Part shown: in pieces, positions 10,863 through 23,945 of the stretch
How positions within the stretch are numbered: the stretch's first letter is position 1
Layout: each line of letters starts with the position of its first letter
From: Turritopsis dohrnii
Taxonomy: Eukaryota; Cnidaria; Hydrozoa; Anthoathecata; Oceaniidae
Assembly (NCBI GenBank): GCA_027922465.2
Contig: BQMF02000211.1
Span: forward strand, 558,001 to 622,000
DNA: 64,000 nucleotides
Reading direction: 5' to 3'
The notes under the pieces: model-generated
Seen by the model: only the letters and a program-made list of their open reading frames with translations
Databases searched by the model: none
What the model was told of the DNA's origin: nothing
Translations under genes and position numbers: made by a program

Positions 10863-10884
10863 TTTTCTTCAATTCTAGCGGTAG

Positions 10885-11360
10885 AAAAATAAGAGAGGAA
10901 ATAGTTTGTGTCGATGAGCTTCCAATGATGTTTAGTTATTGTAATTCTATTTTTCGATTTTGTCAAATTTTGATATAATCAGGGAATTTTGGGAGGATGA
11001 CTCATTTTTGCACCAGGCATTTCAATCATTTTATCGACTATGCAAAATTCTTGCGACGTTTTGGTGGCATTCATAAGAATTTTATTCTTTTAATGATATA
11101 TTTTTGTTTGTTATTGTAGAATGGAGCCCTTGCCACTACTTCAAGTATATCATCAAATAAAGACATTCTCTGCATTCCTTTAAGCTGTAACACTGATTAA
11201 CGTATAGTACACTGTATCCTTCTAATTTGATGATTTCATGTAAATTATCACTAAGTGTCGCACATCAATTTGCACTTAATCGACATATGCAATAAAGTTA
11301 TAGGGTTGAAGCACTGTAACACATCAAACTGAAAAGGAAATAAATAGATTGATAGCATCG
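10885..11360 (+). other. 3' flank of copy A, paralogous to 52528-53150
   Basis: Scattered similarity with the 3' flank of copy B, for example cttcaagtatatcatcaaat (11138 region versus 52988 region) and the AATAAA-containing stretch near 11290 and 11340 (versus 53110). A polyadenylation signal could be caataaagttat at 11290. No coding potential. Confidence 0.4.
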
Positions 11361-12660
11361 TTTTTGCAAATAGAAATGTTTTGAAATTTTTGAGTTCTGG
11401 GAGAGGGGGAGACCGTCTCATAATTTTTGTGAAGAATTGTAGAGGACATTCTTAGCTAATAATAACGCAGCTCTAAAGCTGATGATTTCCTGTGCTAAAA
11501 ATATTAGCAGCGTTCACCAGAATTAAGAAGTATTTCAACAAAAAATTCTTAAGAGGCATCCAGAAATTATGAACTAACTATAATAAATATCCTAAAGAGT
11601 AATGCATTTATTTTTCCAAATGGTAGTCACAACACGAAGCTTCAAATCATTCCGGGGAAATCTATCTACTTTACTCCAACATGCGACCACATTGGACTGT
11701 CCGCCACCGTAGAATTCGTCAATTTGACAAAGACCAATACCCTGAACACTTATTGCCTTAATCAACTATATTAATATCTAGCTTAAAGATTTGCAAAAAT
11801 CAAAGCTGTGTGTGCTCCGTTCCGCTTCGCTTGCTACGCTCTACTCTGCAACTTCGTAGCACTTGGGTAAATGTTAAGTTCCAACAATCCTTCACAAAAA
11901 CTCAATCCTTCCAGAATTCAATGATGTACTTGTTTAAAGCTATCCACGTGGCTGTCTGGCTTGCGTAGAACCATATAAAACATTGAATTCCGGCGGAAGG
12001 GGGGCCTTGACATATGATTTTCAGAGTTTTCCAACACGGGTTTCTCAATAATGTTTGTGAAGGATTAAAGATACATATAGAAATACAAAACTTCTTTAAA
12101 AAATACTTCAATGACTGGAAGAAGAAGATAATGCCAAGCATAAAGCCAGATATTGCATAAACCACCAGACTTTGGAAGGTATTAATGAAAGAGTAATGTT
12201 CTTGCTTATTAAATCAATGATATATATTCAATATATACATTCTTCACTTCAACAAATAAGGAATGCGTGGTGGTGGCGCTGATAATCTCAGCTTCGAACA
12301 ATATGTTCAATGAAAAAAAAAATTAATTGTTGTCGAATCATGTACTGGCACTGTGTGGAGGCTGTATAAGAAAGAATGGACATTGATATTATTGATATCA
12401 TTAATGAACAAGTTTTTTTTTCTCTTTCGTTTTTTTGAACTATGTATTCCCAAAATTAATACATTTTTATTTAAATCTCACATTACTTGTATAAGTGACG
12501 CTCCAAAAGATTTTGATAACAAACCGTAAAACGTTTTATAGTTACACAGTGTATCCCAGAGAATTTCAGTCTGAGATTTTAACAGCTTATAACTTTTCAC
12601 ACATATACCACATTTCAGCGTTTTTTGCACCATTCGATAGGACTTTATTCAAGGATTTTA
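11361..12660. other. No gene recognised
   Basis: AT-rich non-coding DNA with short ORFs only. A locally GC-richer patch (11815-11870) and a cggaaggggggcc patch (11990) have no recognisable role. Confidence 0.4.
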
Positions 12661-12663
12661 AAA

Positions 12664-12745
12664 ATTATATACAGTGTGTTTCATAATGTTAGAAATGGAA
12701 TTTTTAAAGTTATTTTTTTAAATGAATATACCATTTTAACTTTGA
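12664..12745 (+). repeat. Fragment of CAGTGTGT-ended repeat
   Basis: Starts tatacagtgtgtttcataat and runs through the aaatgaatatacc motif. It matches the fuller copies at 23164 (same orientation) and 44704 and 48375 (opposite). Similarity fades after 12745. Confidence 0.6.
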
Positions 12746-13553
12746 GGCCCTTAGAAGCGTTCTTCGACGTTGTTGTCTCTCTTTTGCTGAGTCAGCATAA
12801 TTTAAAACTCAAATATCTCACGATCTAGCCATGGAAACTTCATAAACTATACCTCTAATCGATAGCACTCTTCTAGACGCGTCTGATTAAGGTGGTTTTT
12901 TCACTCAACGTTTTCTCAATGCTGACGTCAGCATAAAATTATGCATTTTTGAAGACGTATCGACCAATTCTGGGGGACCAAATTAGACAAATGACCCCAT
13001 TTTGGAGATTTACTCTTCAAGTCCTATCAGATGTTACAATCAGTTTTATAATAAGAAGCTTAATAAGAACTTCGAAGATCGACTTTCTAAGGGCCTCCAA
13101 GCTAAAATGAACCTACCCAATTCAAAACCCTATAAAAAATTTTCCCCAGCTTTTCCAGCTTGGTAAAAACTCAAGGGACCATATAATGAGAAAATAAAAT
13201 AAAAACCCATATATACAGAAAGTGATCGTTGCAAACCACTTTATTTTTCCCACTTGTGTTAGCATATCCAAATGCTTTACAGTTTGGAATTTTCAAAAAA
13301 TAGACTGTGAGCTGCACAACTAGGGAACCTTTTAAAAACATTTTTTCCAATTAAATCGTGCGTTTTTTGAACAATAGAAATAAATTCAAAAAACGTTGCC
13401 ACGGAAAATTTCTGCAGTTTTCAAGAAAAATAGGTTTAAAATATGATTTATCGTGGCTGTCGTGTTTATTGACTTCATCGTACTGAGTGGGAAATAATGA
13501 CATTATTTTGTTCCTTTCATAAATTTATAATAGAAAAAAGGTATCAGGTAATA

Positions 13554-13923
13554 TCCCAGTTAACACACGACGTCAACACAACGTTGTTTTATGGTTGTTC
13601 TAACGTCGTAACCAAAAGCGACTATTAACCGACGTCAAAAAAACGTCAGGGTTGGTCGCAACCAAAAATCATCTTGAAAACCATGAAAAATGTGTCTTCC
13701 ATTATCTATTCCTTTGGATCAAAGGATAGAAGAATGCCTGAATAAATTAATATAATCCAAGATTAAGAAAGAAACGAAAAACGATGGTTTGTGAACTGTA
13801 CCCTGCAAACAGTTTAAAGCAATGTTTTAAAAAGCAAGCAAAATCTATATTGCATTTTTTCAAGCGACGATGAAATACGACGTCGAAACAACGTTGAAAC
13901 AACGTCTTTGCGTTTACTAGGAT
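13554..13923. mobile_element. Small inverted-repeat element, CCCAGTTAACACACGACGTC family
   Basis: Begins tcccagttaacacacgacg and ends cgtttactagga, weakly inverted at the ends. It is dense in acgtc/acgtt motifs (gacgtcgaaacaacgttg). A second, longer copy lies at 46585-47239. No ORF; a non-autonomous MITE is the simplest view. Confidence 0.6.
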
Positions 13924-14123
13924 AGTTTGTAATGTACTTGTTTTCGAGGGTGAGAAAACTATTTCTTGAAATTTATCGAATAGATATGGATTTTTAATAG
14001 ATTTCGGAACACTACCGTGACAGTTTGGTCACGAAACAAATAGACCAATTTTATTTGCCCTTAGTTTTTATTTTCATTTATTTGCCCTATGTATAAAAAT
14101 AAAACCTAAATAGATTTGGTCAA

Positions 14124-16660
14124 TCATTCATCATCAAGATAGTCATCATCGTCCTCGTAACTATCGCACTCGTCGGTGTCAGAAAAACTATGGGGAATGT
14201 CCTGCTCATCTTCATTTTGTTTTCTGTTTTGACAATTTACACATTGACAAAGATCAGAACACTGTATTTCGTTTTTACGCACGAGCAACGTCTTGTTGTA
14301 CACGATCCCTTACATTTACAATTAATTATATTGAGAACGCTATCAGGAGCGACAGGATTTTCCATCCACTTGATGTCTAACTTCCCATCTCCTACTAACC
14401 AGCCATGATCTGTGAATGGGGGTAGATTAAGAATGGCAACATGAGTATGTTTCCATATATATGCTTGGAAGTTTGCTCGAAGTGCATGTTTCTTTAAAAA
14501 CCTTGGTTGGTGGAAGACCCTCTTCATCGAATTTTCCGTTCCGAAACAATAAATACCTGAGCTCATCAACAGAGGTAACTCCATCGTTGCCATATAAACA
14601 GCAAACAAACTTTTCGATTCTTTCTAAAAGTCTTCTGGGATGGGAAATTCATTCCCTAATTGCGAGAATGCATCTAAATGGCCATCTTGTTTTGTAACGG
14701 CTTGTAACACCTTTTTCTTTCCCTTTTTCTTTCCCTTTCCAAAAAACTCGAACTCGTTGAGTCGCATCCTAAAAAGGTTCAAAGGAAAAATATAAAGAAA
14801 CAAATATAAGAATGATTTTAAACAAAACTCTACATGTTTCTATCTATATAAACCTAAAAATGTTCAGGAAGTTATAGCTGAATAAATTAATTCTATAATG
14901 TGATAGACCAATTGGAGATATTTGAATAACTCAATTTTACATCTTAAGTTTCTGTTACCTGTGGAAGCATGAAGTCCAACTAGAGATTCTGTGATTCCCC
15001 AGTGATCAACAACACTATTTACATTGATAATACGCGTTTTGTCTTGCGAGCCTGTAGCGAATTATAGGGTCGTAGACTCGACTTTTGATATTATGGACAT
15101 CGCAATGACAAAAACATCGATATCAGGACTTCGAGTTATAATATGGGAATGATCAGAAGAGGCATGAATTGTGTGTAAAATCATTCCTGTATCTGCTTCT
15201 TCATGGTTCGATTCCAAATCTCAAAACTTCCGTTATAAGTAAGCGATCCTTTATTGGCTGGAAAGAAAAACAGGATAAAACAGCAGTGATAAAAACAGTT
15301 TAACCTTTACATTCTTGAACATCTTTAGTTGCCCAATCTTTTTGTAAGAAAAACATTAAATTTTCCTTGTTCTTTCCATTTGATAAAAACTTCTTCCACT
15401 GTTTTGGGACAGGCTGATCACCATTACTTATTTGATAGGTTTAATTTCCTAAACAAGCTTGTTTGCTTCTTTCTGCGCCTTTAATGCTTATTTCAGAATA
15501 TTTATCCCCAACAAAGTCAATTCTTGATGCATGAAAAGTAGCGCCAATTGACAACACTAGGCAGATAATCTTTGATTACAAGGAACCAAACGTTTCTTTC
15601 GACGGCTTCATTGTTTGCATAACCGCCATTGCATCAATGATCACAGCAGATGCCTCAGGAACGCTGGCGACTAATGCATCATCCCCAATGGCAGCTTCGA
15701 TTACTTCCATCAACTTACTTTGGCAAAAGCTAAAGATTTCTATGTCTGCTTTGTACCCTTTGATTGAATGTACACCAAATTATAGGCTACTACCAGTACC
15801 TTCAAAGCCAAACCATCTTCAACATCAAAATAAGTTTCTGTTGTAAAAATATCTTCACTGAAACCAAGTGTAAGGCAGAGGAAAGTGAAAAGTTTAGGAG
15901 GAATTTTTGTTTTGTAATTTTGTCAATTAAAATCATTTAAATTAGGTCGCCAACCAACTACACCATTAACATCTTTCAGTAAATTTCGAAGTTCAATTGT
16001 TACTTGATGGTATAATGATTTGTTATGATTGAATCTAGATCTCCCAGCACATGCTTTATAACTTTCATCTTCAGATTGAGATGACTGTGATGAAGTAATA
16101 GCACCAGAATCAATAAAATCTCCAATTATACTTGATTGGGCATTGCAATCAAACACAAGTTCACTTTGATTTCTTTGCATTGGTTGGTAAAATTTTAAAT
16201 CAGGATATTTTTCTTGGATCTTCTTTTTTAAACGCTTTGTTTGATATTTACTAGCATTTAAATTTTGTTTTTCGGCTACAATTTTGACAAAAACATCACA
16301 AAGTGACTTTAAGCTGTACACTCTGTTTTGGTTTATCAATTTATTTTCAATCACATCTTGACAAAGGGCATCAAATGACACATTGTAGGAAAAATCATTT
16401 CTTGAATTTGGTGGTAAGTTTGTTTGTTGTGGATCTTCTTGATAAAAGTACGTAAAGTTGCCATACATTTAATATAATCTTTATAACAAATATTGTGGTA
16501 ATGAGCTTCAATTGCAACTAAGTCTTTATTACGAATACGTATAAGGACAGTCTCATTATTTTTCAACTCTGCTGCTTCTCTTAAACAACCCCTATCAACA
16601 GTTTCAGCTCGAATTAGCCCTTTGCACTTTCTTTTCTTGTCAACAGGATTTGTATAATAG
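14124..16660 (-). pseudogene. PIN-like nuclease/CXC-domain transposon-type protein, degraded
   Basis: Read on the minus strand the blocks come in order, across several frames. 16640-16470 has IRAETVDRGCLREAAELKN and EAHYHNICYKDY. 16468-15923 has the 181-residue ORF with FDALCQDVIENKL and SELVFDC. About 15700-15580 has ASVPEASAVIIDAMAVMQ. About 15540-15440 has SEISIKGAER. About 15190-14960 has EADTGMILHTIHAS and RSPDIDVFVIAMS, matching PIN/XPG-like acidic motifs. 14608-14124 has HGWLVGDGKLDIKWM followed by a tesmin-type CXC cysteine cluster (CKCKGSC, CSC, CSDLCQCVNC) and an acidic tail. Frameshifts near 14277 and 16465 and several stops make it a relic. This multi-copy gene type is common in cnidarians and other animals. 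Its role is unknown; nuclease-like is an inference from the acidic motifs. Confidence 0.6.
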
Positions 16661-17406
16661 AAATGTTTTTTTCTTGCAATTCACACATATTTTTGGCATA
16701 ATATTAGTTTTCTTATTTTCTATTTAAATGTTGTTGTTCTCTAATGACAATGCGTCTGACAGTCGAGCAGATTTTCCAGTTGTCTGCTGCCATTCAACGT
16801 TAAGTGTTTCATCATTTTTCTTTTACTTGAAACATCTGTGATAAACAAGGGGAGTTGAATTTGTGTTATCATAATCAGGAGGCAAATCAGCTATTCTTTC
16901 TGCCACTTATATCGCCTTTGCAGTAGAAAAACTGTCCAAAACCAAAGTTAACCAACCATTTCTTTTATTAATGATATTGTGATATGTTATTTAAGTAGTT
17001 TCCTTTAATTCTATCTTACTTTCATCATAAAAATGAATGAAACAACCATGCATTTCATCTTCTTCGACTTCTTCGTTCGTCGCTATTTTACATTTCTGGT
17101 TTGTTTACATCTGCATTATAAATAACGGACCGGAATTCTATTTCTAAGCGAACATGAAGAACTCGAGGAATTTTAAATTCACTGAGTCCGCATTTTACAC
17201 ATTCAAACCCGAATCATTCCGATCCTTGAACGATATAGAGAAATATCGTGTATATTGCCCAGAAAATGAGCTGTTTTACACCAAAACTGCAGTAGATATT
17301 TGAGGCAACTTTTTTTATTTCAAATTCTTATAGTGAGAGGCTTTGATTATATCAAAAGTATTTTTGTCTGAGGGTATGCCCTACTAAATGACTGGATGAC
17401 TCGTGC

Positions 17407-17970
17407 AGCTCGCAGTCTAGACCACATTCAATATATCAACTCTAAAGTATCAAAGGGGATTGGAGTATTATATAAAGCAAAACATACTTTGAACAAACAT
17501 ATACTAAAACAACTTTACTATACTTTTGTACATAGATATTTGAACTATGCCAACATAATTATGGGCTAGTGCACAAAAAGTAAGTTCATTTCTCTTGCTC
17601 GTCGCCAGAAACATGCCATAAGAGTTATAAACAACAAAGATCGCAATGCGCATACTAAACCTCCCTTTGAAGAATGTGTCATATTAGCGATTTATGAATT
17701 AAATGTTTTTCAAACCCTAACATTTATGTTTAAGTGTAAAATGGAAATCGCTCCAAGAACAAATATACAACTTGAATGAATAAAATGCTAGTCAAACCAA
17801 TTTTTAAAAATAAACTTAGTCAATTCTGCATCAGATATCGTGGACCACACTTGTGGAATCTTTTTGTTACTCCTTCATGTTATCTATCAGACAGTAAATC
17901 CTTACCTAACTTCAAAAATCTGTTAAAAAGAGATGTAAAGAAATTTGTAAACCTGTTACAGTACTTCTAA
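17407..17970 (+). pseudogene. LINE reverse transcriptase C-terminus, relic
   Basis: The frame from 17407 reads KVSKGIGVLYKAKHTLNKH, then QLYYTFVHRYLNYANIIMG, a TAG at 17567-17569, SLARRQKHAIRVINNKDRN, and ends in a second block (17776-17970) with IRYRGPHLWN and SLPNFKNLLKRDVKKF. This is the standard tail after the polymerase core in non-LTR retrotransposon ORF2 proteins. A further stop at about 17777 separates the two blocks. No endonuclease or YxDD core is present, so this is a 5'-truncated, dead copy. Confidence 0.7.
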
Positions 17971-20900
17971 TTATAACTCAACCCTTGTTTCATTTTCCTA
18001 CCTCTGCATCTCATCTTGTTTACTAGATCACACTATATCTTATAAAATCCGAACATTACAAATCCTTGTCAAAACGTCTAAGACATGAAACATTGGCTGT
18101 AGCTGCTAAATCGGTTTTCGACGAAAAGATCATTAAGATCTTCTACGAGTTTCCCATGTTATTTGGAAACAACTGGTTATAGTTTATAGTTATTTTAGTC
18201 TATTGTACTTTTATTCATATGTTGTCTATATGATTTCGTATTAAACGCACCTTACATAATCTAGATGATCCATGAATGTTTCTTGTAACAGAAAATAAAG
18301 TATTATATCATTCCATATCATATAAAAAAGTTGTGGTTGATCGTCTGGTACTTGAAAGTGTTCTTTTTCTATATATAGTACAACGATTTCACCCAGTAAT
18401 TTTAAGGATTCAAGTATGTTTTTGAAGTGCTTTTTATTTGCACTACGCCAAAAAGAATGTGGAAGGTCCACTTTTGGGATACTTCTTTCATCGGAAAAAA
18501 TTTTCTTTTGCATGATATGCACAATTTACCTGTTATTGCTTTTGAAAGGAACTACCAGTTATAGCAGGGTGCTTTGATCCTTAAGCTGATAGCGTACCTT
18601 TTTGCAATTTCTGGAAATACATATACGTTATATTCTCGATGAGAGGAAGCAAATGTTACTGGTACCATTCTTGAATATAACGAAGTCTGGCATGAAGTCA
18701 CAATTGCTTGCCAACCAAAAAGGGGGAAGGGAAAAGAAACAAGAAAAGGATATCAGGAGCTTTTTCAAAAAGGCAGGTACCAGAAGATGTACAAGTAAGT
18801 CTTCAAGAATGGAATGTAGTCACAAGAATGGAGTCACAAGAAAGTGATGCGGTAGAACTGAGTGATTGATCTGTTATGCACTAGTAAATGCGATCTGTTT
18901 GAAATAGAAAATGTTATTTATTGAGGTTTTAGATATTTCTATTCTTTTTTACACTAGAATCTCCCGACGTTTTAAAATTCTTATGGAGCCAGACATAAAT
19001 GTTTCATATATCTCCCTCTGTTAGATTCCCGAAATAGGCTATGATCGCGAAATTTCTTAAAATTATTTACAGAATTTATGTTTACGGTTCACTGATTTGT
19101 TGCACGTTTTGGGGGCAAACCCGTTCCATATGAATTTATTTCGCATTTATTAATTCCCTACTGTAATCGTGAAAAAACACTTCTCACCTCTGTGCGGTAT
19201 TCACAATTATAAGACGTTTTTTTGGCACACAATCATCACTCTGAAACAGTCACTCTCTACAATAACAGTGAGTAAACACTCGCTATTATGTATAACGTTA
19301 TGTTTTTATCGTCACTCTATGAAACGATTATTTCACTCTGTAAGAGATTCACAATGTTTGATTTCCTGTAAAGTTCACTACGATAGAAGAAAAGGTGAAA
19401 GTGATAAATGTATTTTTCAATACACTTTTTTCCAGTTTAAAAAACATTTCGCAAAATACACTGCGCTTTTGTTGAAAGCCCTAAAATCCTAAAAAGTCCT
19501 AAATGTGACTAATATTCCTCCTTAAACAACTGAATAATATTTTAGCAGAATGCATCAACAACTGCATCAATGTGTAAGTAAATTTCGTCATAATAAACAT
19601 GTTCTTGACAAGTTAACCAATCCTTTATACCTAATTTTAATACTACAGTATACAGAAATGAAAAACTTTGAGGTAAATATAAAGCAAATAAATATTGAAG
19701 CCAATCAAAAACTAATCTCTACTTATAAATATTTTGTGTAACATTAGGAAAGACAAGATGCCCTGACAGGCATATGGATTTCTGCAAAATAGGATGAAGC
19801 ATGAATAATGAAAGAACATTCTTGAAATTTGAAGTTTGAATAACTTCTGCAAAGCAACGTTAAATTTTTGATTGCGCAGTTCCTCATGAAATCATAACTG
19901 ATACTATCATATGATATACTCTTCATTTTGTTGATACGAAATAATATTAAATATATCTTGGTCCTTTTAGACCATTAAAACTTAACGCTCTGTTGAACCG
20001 AAGGAATTTGCGCTTCCAGCCCGCAGACATGTTTTCAATTTGCGGTTCTTATACCATTTGGAAAGCTGGCTAAATGTCCTGTCCAATGGTGTAAAAATTA
20101 TCATTATACTCCAATTATTTCAGTTTTAAATTTAATTTGAATTTTGCGAAACAGTTTTTAAGACTCATACTGTATTGTGTGATTACTTAAAATTCATTAT
20201 GAGATCAACTTACAAATTACATGTTTGACGTTTAACAATAATTGTTAATCGGTCTTGCTTGCTGGTTAACAGAATCACGAAGAAGATGGGAAAAAGAATT
20301 GTAATACCACACAAATAATCTGTTCTTTAGCTAGCATTAGAAAAATTCATCAGAAAGAAATAAAAAGAATATGAAACATCTGAGGCTGCAGACGAATATA
20401 ATTCCAGTAAGAGTTTGGACGAGCACTTATGCGTTTAATTACAAAATATGTTTAACCATTATGCCACAGTGTTATTTCTGATGAGCCATATAATAGTATT
20501 CAACCATAATCAAATGGCCCTCAAATGAAATGAAGTTTGGCTAACGTCCTATGTAACTTCAACCTAAGATAAACCCTCTCTTCTACGTACATCAACACAC
20601 CCGTAACGATGTTAAACATCGGTTGTGACTTAATCAGTACAGCCAACTTACTACATGTCACTTTTTCACCAAATGTGTGATTTTGTTACTTAGTCAGTAT
20701 CTTTTTTAGTCAAAAGCCATTTTGTGTTTTCACAGCATTCTCTTAAACATATGTGGACTTAGTGGGCTTGTTGCAATCAGTTACCAGTTAAGGTTTGGTC
20801 GAGATAATATTACTTGCTGAAGAATTTAAAATGGTAGCTAATGGTAGAGGTGGAGCAATTGGAATCACGGAATGACGCAACAGTTAGAATTCTATTCGTT

Positions 20901-21110
20901 CTGATCTTTCACTCGGAAAAACGAGTTTTTTTGTTTGCTACATTCTGCTGCAAGGAAGGTGCTTTAGTTGAGTTGATGTTATTGTTGTATTAATTTCTGG
21001 TTGATCGTTCCTTAAAAACATTTTAGAGGACATGTAATTGGATTTCTGTGTATGCAAGAAAATCATATTACAAATTGTCGTTCTGTTTGTATTTTTTTTC
21101 CTTTAACTGT
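17971..21110. other. No gene recognised; repeat debris
   Basis: Short ORFs only. A fragment at 19750-19800 (caagatgccctgacaggcat, then ggatttctgcaaaat) matches the start of the repeat family also seen at 23517 and 42675. Nothing else identifiable. Confidence 0.4.
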
Positions 21111-21119
21111 CGAAACCTA

Positions 21120-22210
21120 GCGTCATCATGATCAATAAAACCTTTTTATATTTTTTTCTTGTTTTTTATGTAAACTTTGGCTGTTTTTTGTTTTGAATCA
21201 AAGTTTGAAAAGCAGATTTCTAATGAATTTTTCGCCTTAACTTTTTTTAAATTTCTTTTTCTTTTGGCTCTTAGATAACTTCTTTAACAAATCTTATTAC
21301 GGTAGCATCGAAAGCGAATACCGTATTAAAACCCCGTGGACTCCTCCTCCTCCTCCGGCCGAAATGGTAATTAGTCTGCAATTTAGAGTCTGCGGAACTC
21401 TACCAAAACCGCAATGTAAATTCTAATGAAGGAACGCAGCCTTCGTAATTTGGAAGCTTTTTCATATCAAACATTTAAAAGTAGATTATCTTTTATTTTA
21501 AAAGTACATAACCTGATATTTCACAACTTAATCCGCAAAATTAGAATTCATTCGAATTCTAATCAAATAGGCGTACATAAAAGTGGGACTTTTAGTTCAT
21601 TACGCTAACTGAAAATACTTGATATGTTGCTTTTCTTGTTAGTAAAGCTTATTAGTTCAAAATTTCTTATTACCTCGTTTGTTAGCTACTACACTGTGTT
21701 TGTGTATTACGGCTTTCAAAGATTTAGTTCAAAAAAAGGCAGTTATTTGTTGGAATTCAATTTTGGTTTCATCAGAAATTATTATTATAAACAAACTTTT
21801 TTTCTACATAAGCTCTTATGAAAGAATTTCTTATAAAAAAAACATGTTACACAGCTCAGGCATGTATAATTCTTTTGTCTTTAAATAAATTGTTGCTGGT
21901 GTTTTATGATTAGACCCTGTTTACACCTATTAATTATTTTCATCAAATTGATCGTTAATGCCTGTTTTCCACCAGTGAGATACTTAAAGTAAAATTTCGA
22001 AAGCGTTTGTGTGAAAAGTAAACTTGCTGCTACCGTTTTGCGCCACCTGGCTCTTGTTTTGATTATAAAATACGTATGCATGGTTTCAGTTCACACATTT
22101 CTTTTGTTTATAGCAAATACTTTCTGATATTACTTAAGGCTATTTACACTGTTTGAAAGATATATTAGCATCAGTATGACTTAGGTCTAAGAGATATATA
22201 ACAAAAAGTA
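21120..22210. repeat. Interspersed repeat, second copy at 59300-59650
   Basis: The left part (taaactttggctgttttttg, then tttgaaaagcagatttctaa) and the right part (agttcacacatttcttttg, then gcatcagtatgac) both match the shorter copy at 59300-59650. That copy lacks about 750 bases of the middle. No coding domain recognised. Confidence 0.55.
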
Positions 22211-23156
22211 ACAAAGTTATGTGCAGATTTTCATCTGTTTAAGTTTAGATCTATTTGGTTTGCACATTCCAAGTTGGTTTTGAAACACCACCACCGCTAT
22301 ACTATGCCACTTGGTTACACTATTCATTAAACTATTTGTTGTATTGTAAAACGTTTTAACCATTGTTTTATGTGAACAATTTATTGTTCTTTTAATTTGA
22401 AAAGTAATCCTAAAAAAGTTTAACTCAATTCTAATGTAAATGAAAAACCGTGAAGACTCCGTCAAGGAGTTTTCAAATCTGAACTCCCATTCCAAAATGA
22501 TAATGCTCACAATTCTTTTTGTTTTTATTGTGTTTATACAATGTTATCAAAAGTTTAAATTTCTCTTCAAAACAATAGAAATGACATCATAAAACAGTGC
22601 TTGTTCTTTAAATGACCGTTGGCCGATTAAATAGTTTTTCAATTATTGGGTTTGTCCTGAAGTTAAATTGATGCCATCATGTCAACTCTTTGAATGAAGG
22701 GGGTTATTTTATGCATGTTTCAATACATCATAGAAATACGAAAAGAGAAAGAATCACAACATTCAGCTGCTCTATTCAATTTTCTATTGTTCTTTTCTAA
22801 CAATCGGTTAGAACCGCGTCCTCGATACAAGTCTCTTTGGCGCGCAAAATAACACATAATTAATCACACGAGAATTTTACCGACAATTAACGAGAAATTA
22901 GAGATTTTTACTGCCAATTTATTTATGGTTTTCCACCATTAAACGAAGTCTTGATAGGCTTAAGTTAATCACAGATAAGTGGAGGGCAATCGAGCTAAAA
23001 GCTTATTAAATCAAACTTACTCAGTTGATAAAAAGGAAGAGAAACATGCAAGACACCATTTTTATAACGAAAACACAACATGCAACTTCTACAACAGTTA
23101 TTTTAATAACCACTTTAGGTTCACTGAATCCTGATTAAATGTGACTTCAATGATTA
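22211..23156. other. No gene recognised
   Basis: AT-rich non-coding DNA; the only ORFs are short and unsupported. Confidence 0.4.
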
Positions 23157-23163
23157 TTTATAC

Positions 23164-23505
23164 AGTGTGTTTCGTAATGTTGGAAATGGAAATTTTAAAG
23201 TTGTTTTTTTAAATGAATATACCGAATTTCAAAATAATTTTTACACCGTTGGAAAACCATTTTGAAGTTCTTTCGGCTAGTGTATTTTTGTGAAAAATGA
23301 AAAAGTGGTTTTTGAAAAAATAAGGAAAATGTCTTGGAAAAATGTAATTAAATTTTTAATGGTCGATTAAGATGTGAATGAAAAGAAAAGATTTTTTAAA
23401 ACAATGACAGCAATTTGGAAAACAATAAAAAAATTTAAGCTGTATGTTCACGAAAAACGTTAAACCTTTATGTTTTAAAATATCAATTTGGGGGTCTCAG
23501 CGCAA
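23164..23505 (+). repeat. CAGTGTGT-ended non-autonomous repeat
   Basis: Starts cagtgtgtttcgtaatgttg and contains aatgaatatacc, the strings gtcttggaaaaatgtaatta and aatttgggggtctcagcgc. Inverted copies occur at about 44455-44707 and 47951-48375, and a fragment at 12664. The copy inside intron 1 of copy B is absent from copy A, so the family moved after the gene duplication. Confidence 0.65.
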
Positions 23506-23516
23506 ACATAAAATTA

Positions 23517-23945
23517 ACAAGATGCCCTTGCAGGCATAAGGATTTCTGCAAAATCAGCTGCAGTATGAAAAAACAAAGACTATGACATTCTTGAAATTTA
23601 AGAAAAGTTTAATCCGCAATATATATTTATCAAATTTCTGATCATGTACTACCCAAAAATCTGGAAAAAACATAATTGTCACAATGCAAAACTTTATACC
23701 AATGAGCACCAATAAACTTGATTATATCGGAATGACGTAATGTTCTTTATTTTGTTGGTACGAAATGATATTAAGGATTCAGTGATCAATTCAGATAAGA
23801 CAATGAGTATGCATGTAAGTTTTTATGGAATTTATGGCATGTAATTTTTTTATGCATGTAAGAATTTACTGAAAAATACATAGCTGTCATTACAAAAAAG
23901 AAATGACATTCTTGAAATTTAAGAAAAGTTTAATCCACAATATAT
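23517..23945 (+). repeat. Interspersed repeat (AACAAGATGC family), interrupted
   Basis: Starts aacaagatgcccttgcaggc and contains gacattcttgaaatttaag and tctgatcatgtact, shared with 33885-34770 and 42675-44380. Its tail is broken by the TIR element that starts at 23946. Confidence 0.6.

Noticed and set aside
18241..18522. 93-codon minus-strand ORF
   Set aside because: No recognised domain, no exon context; length is expected by chance in this composition.
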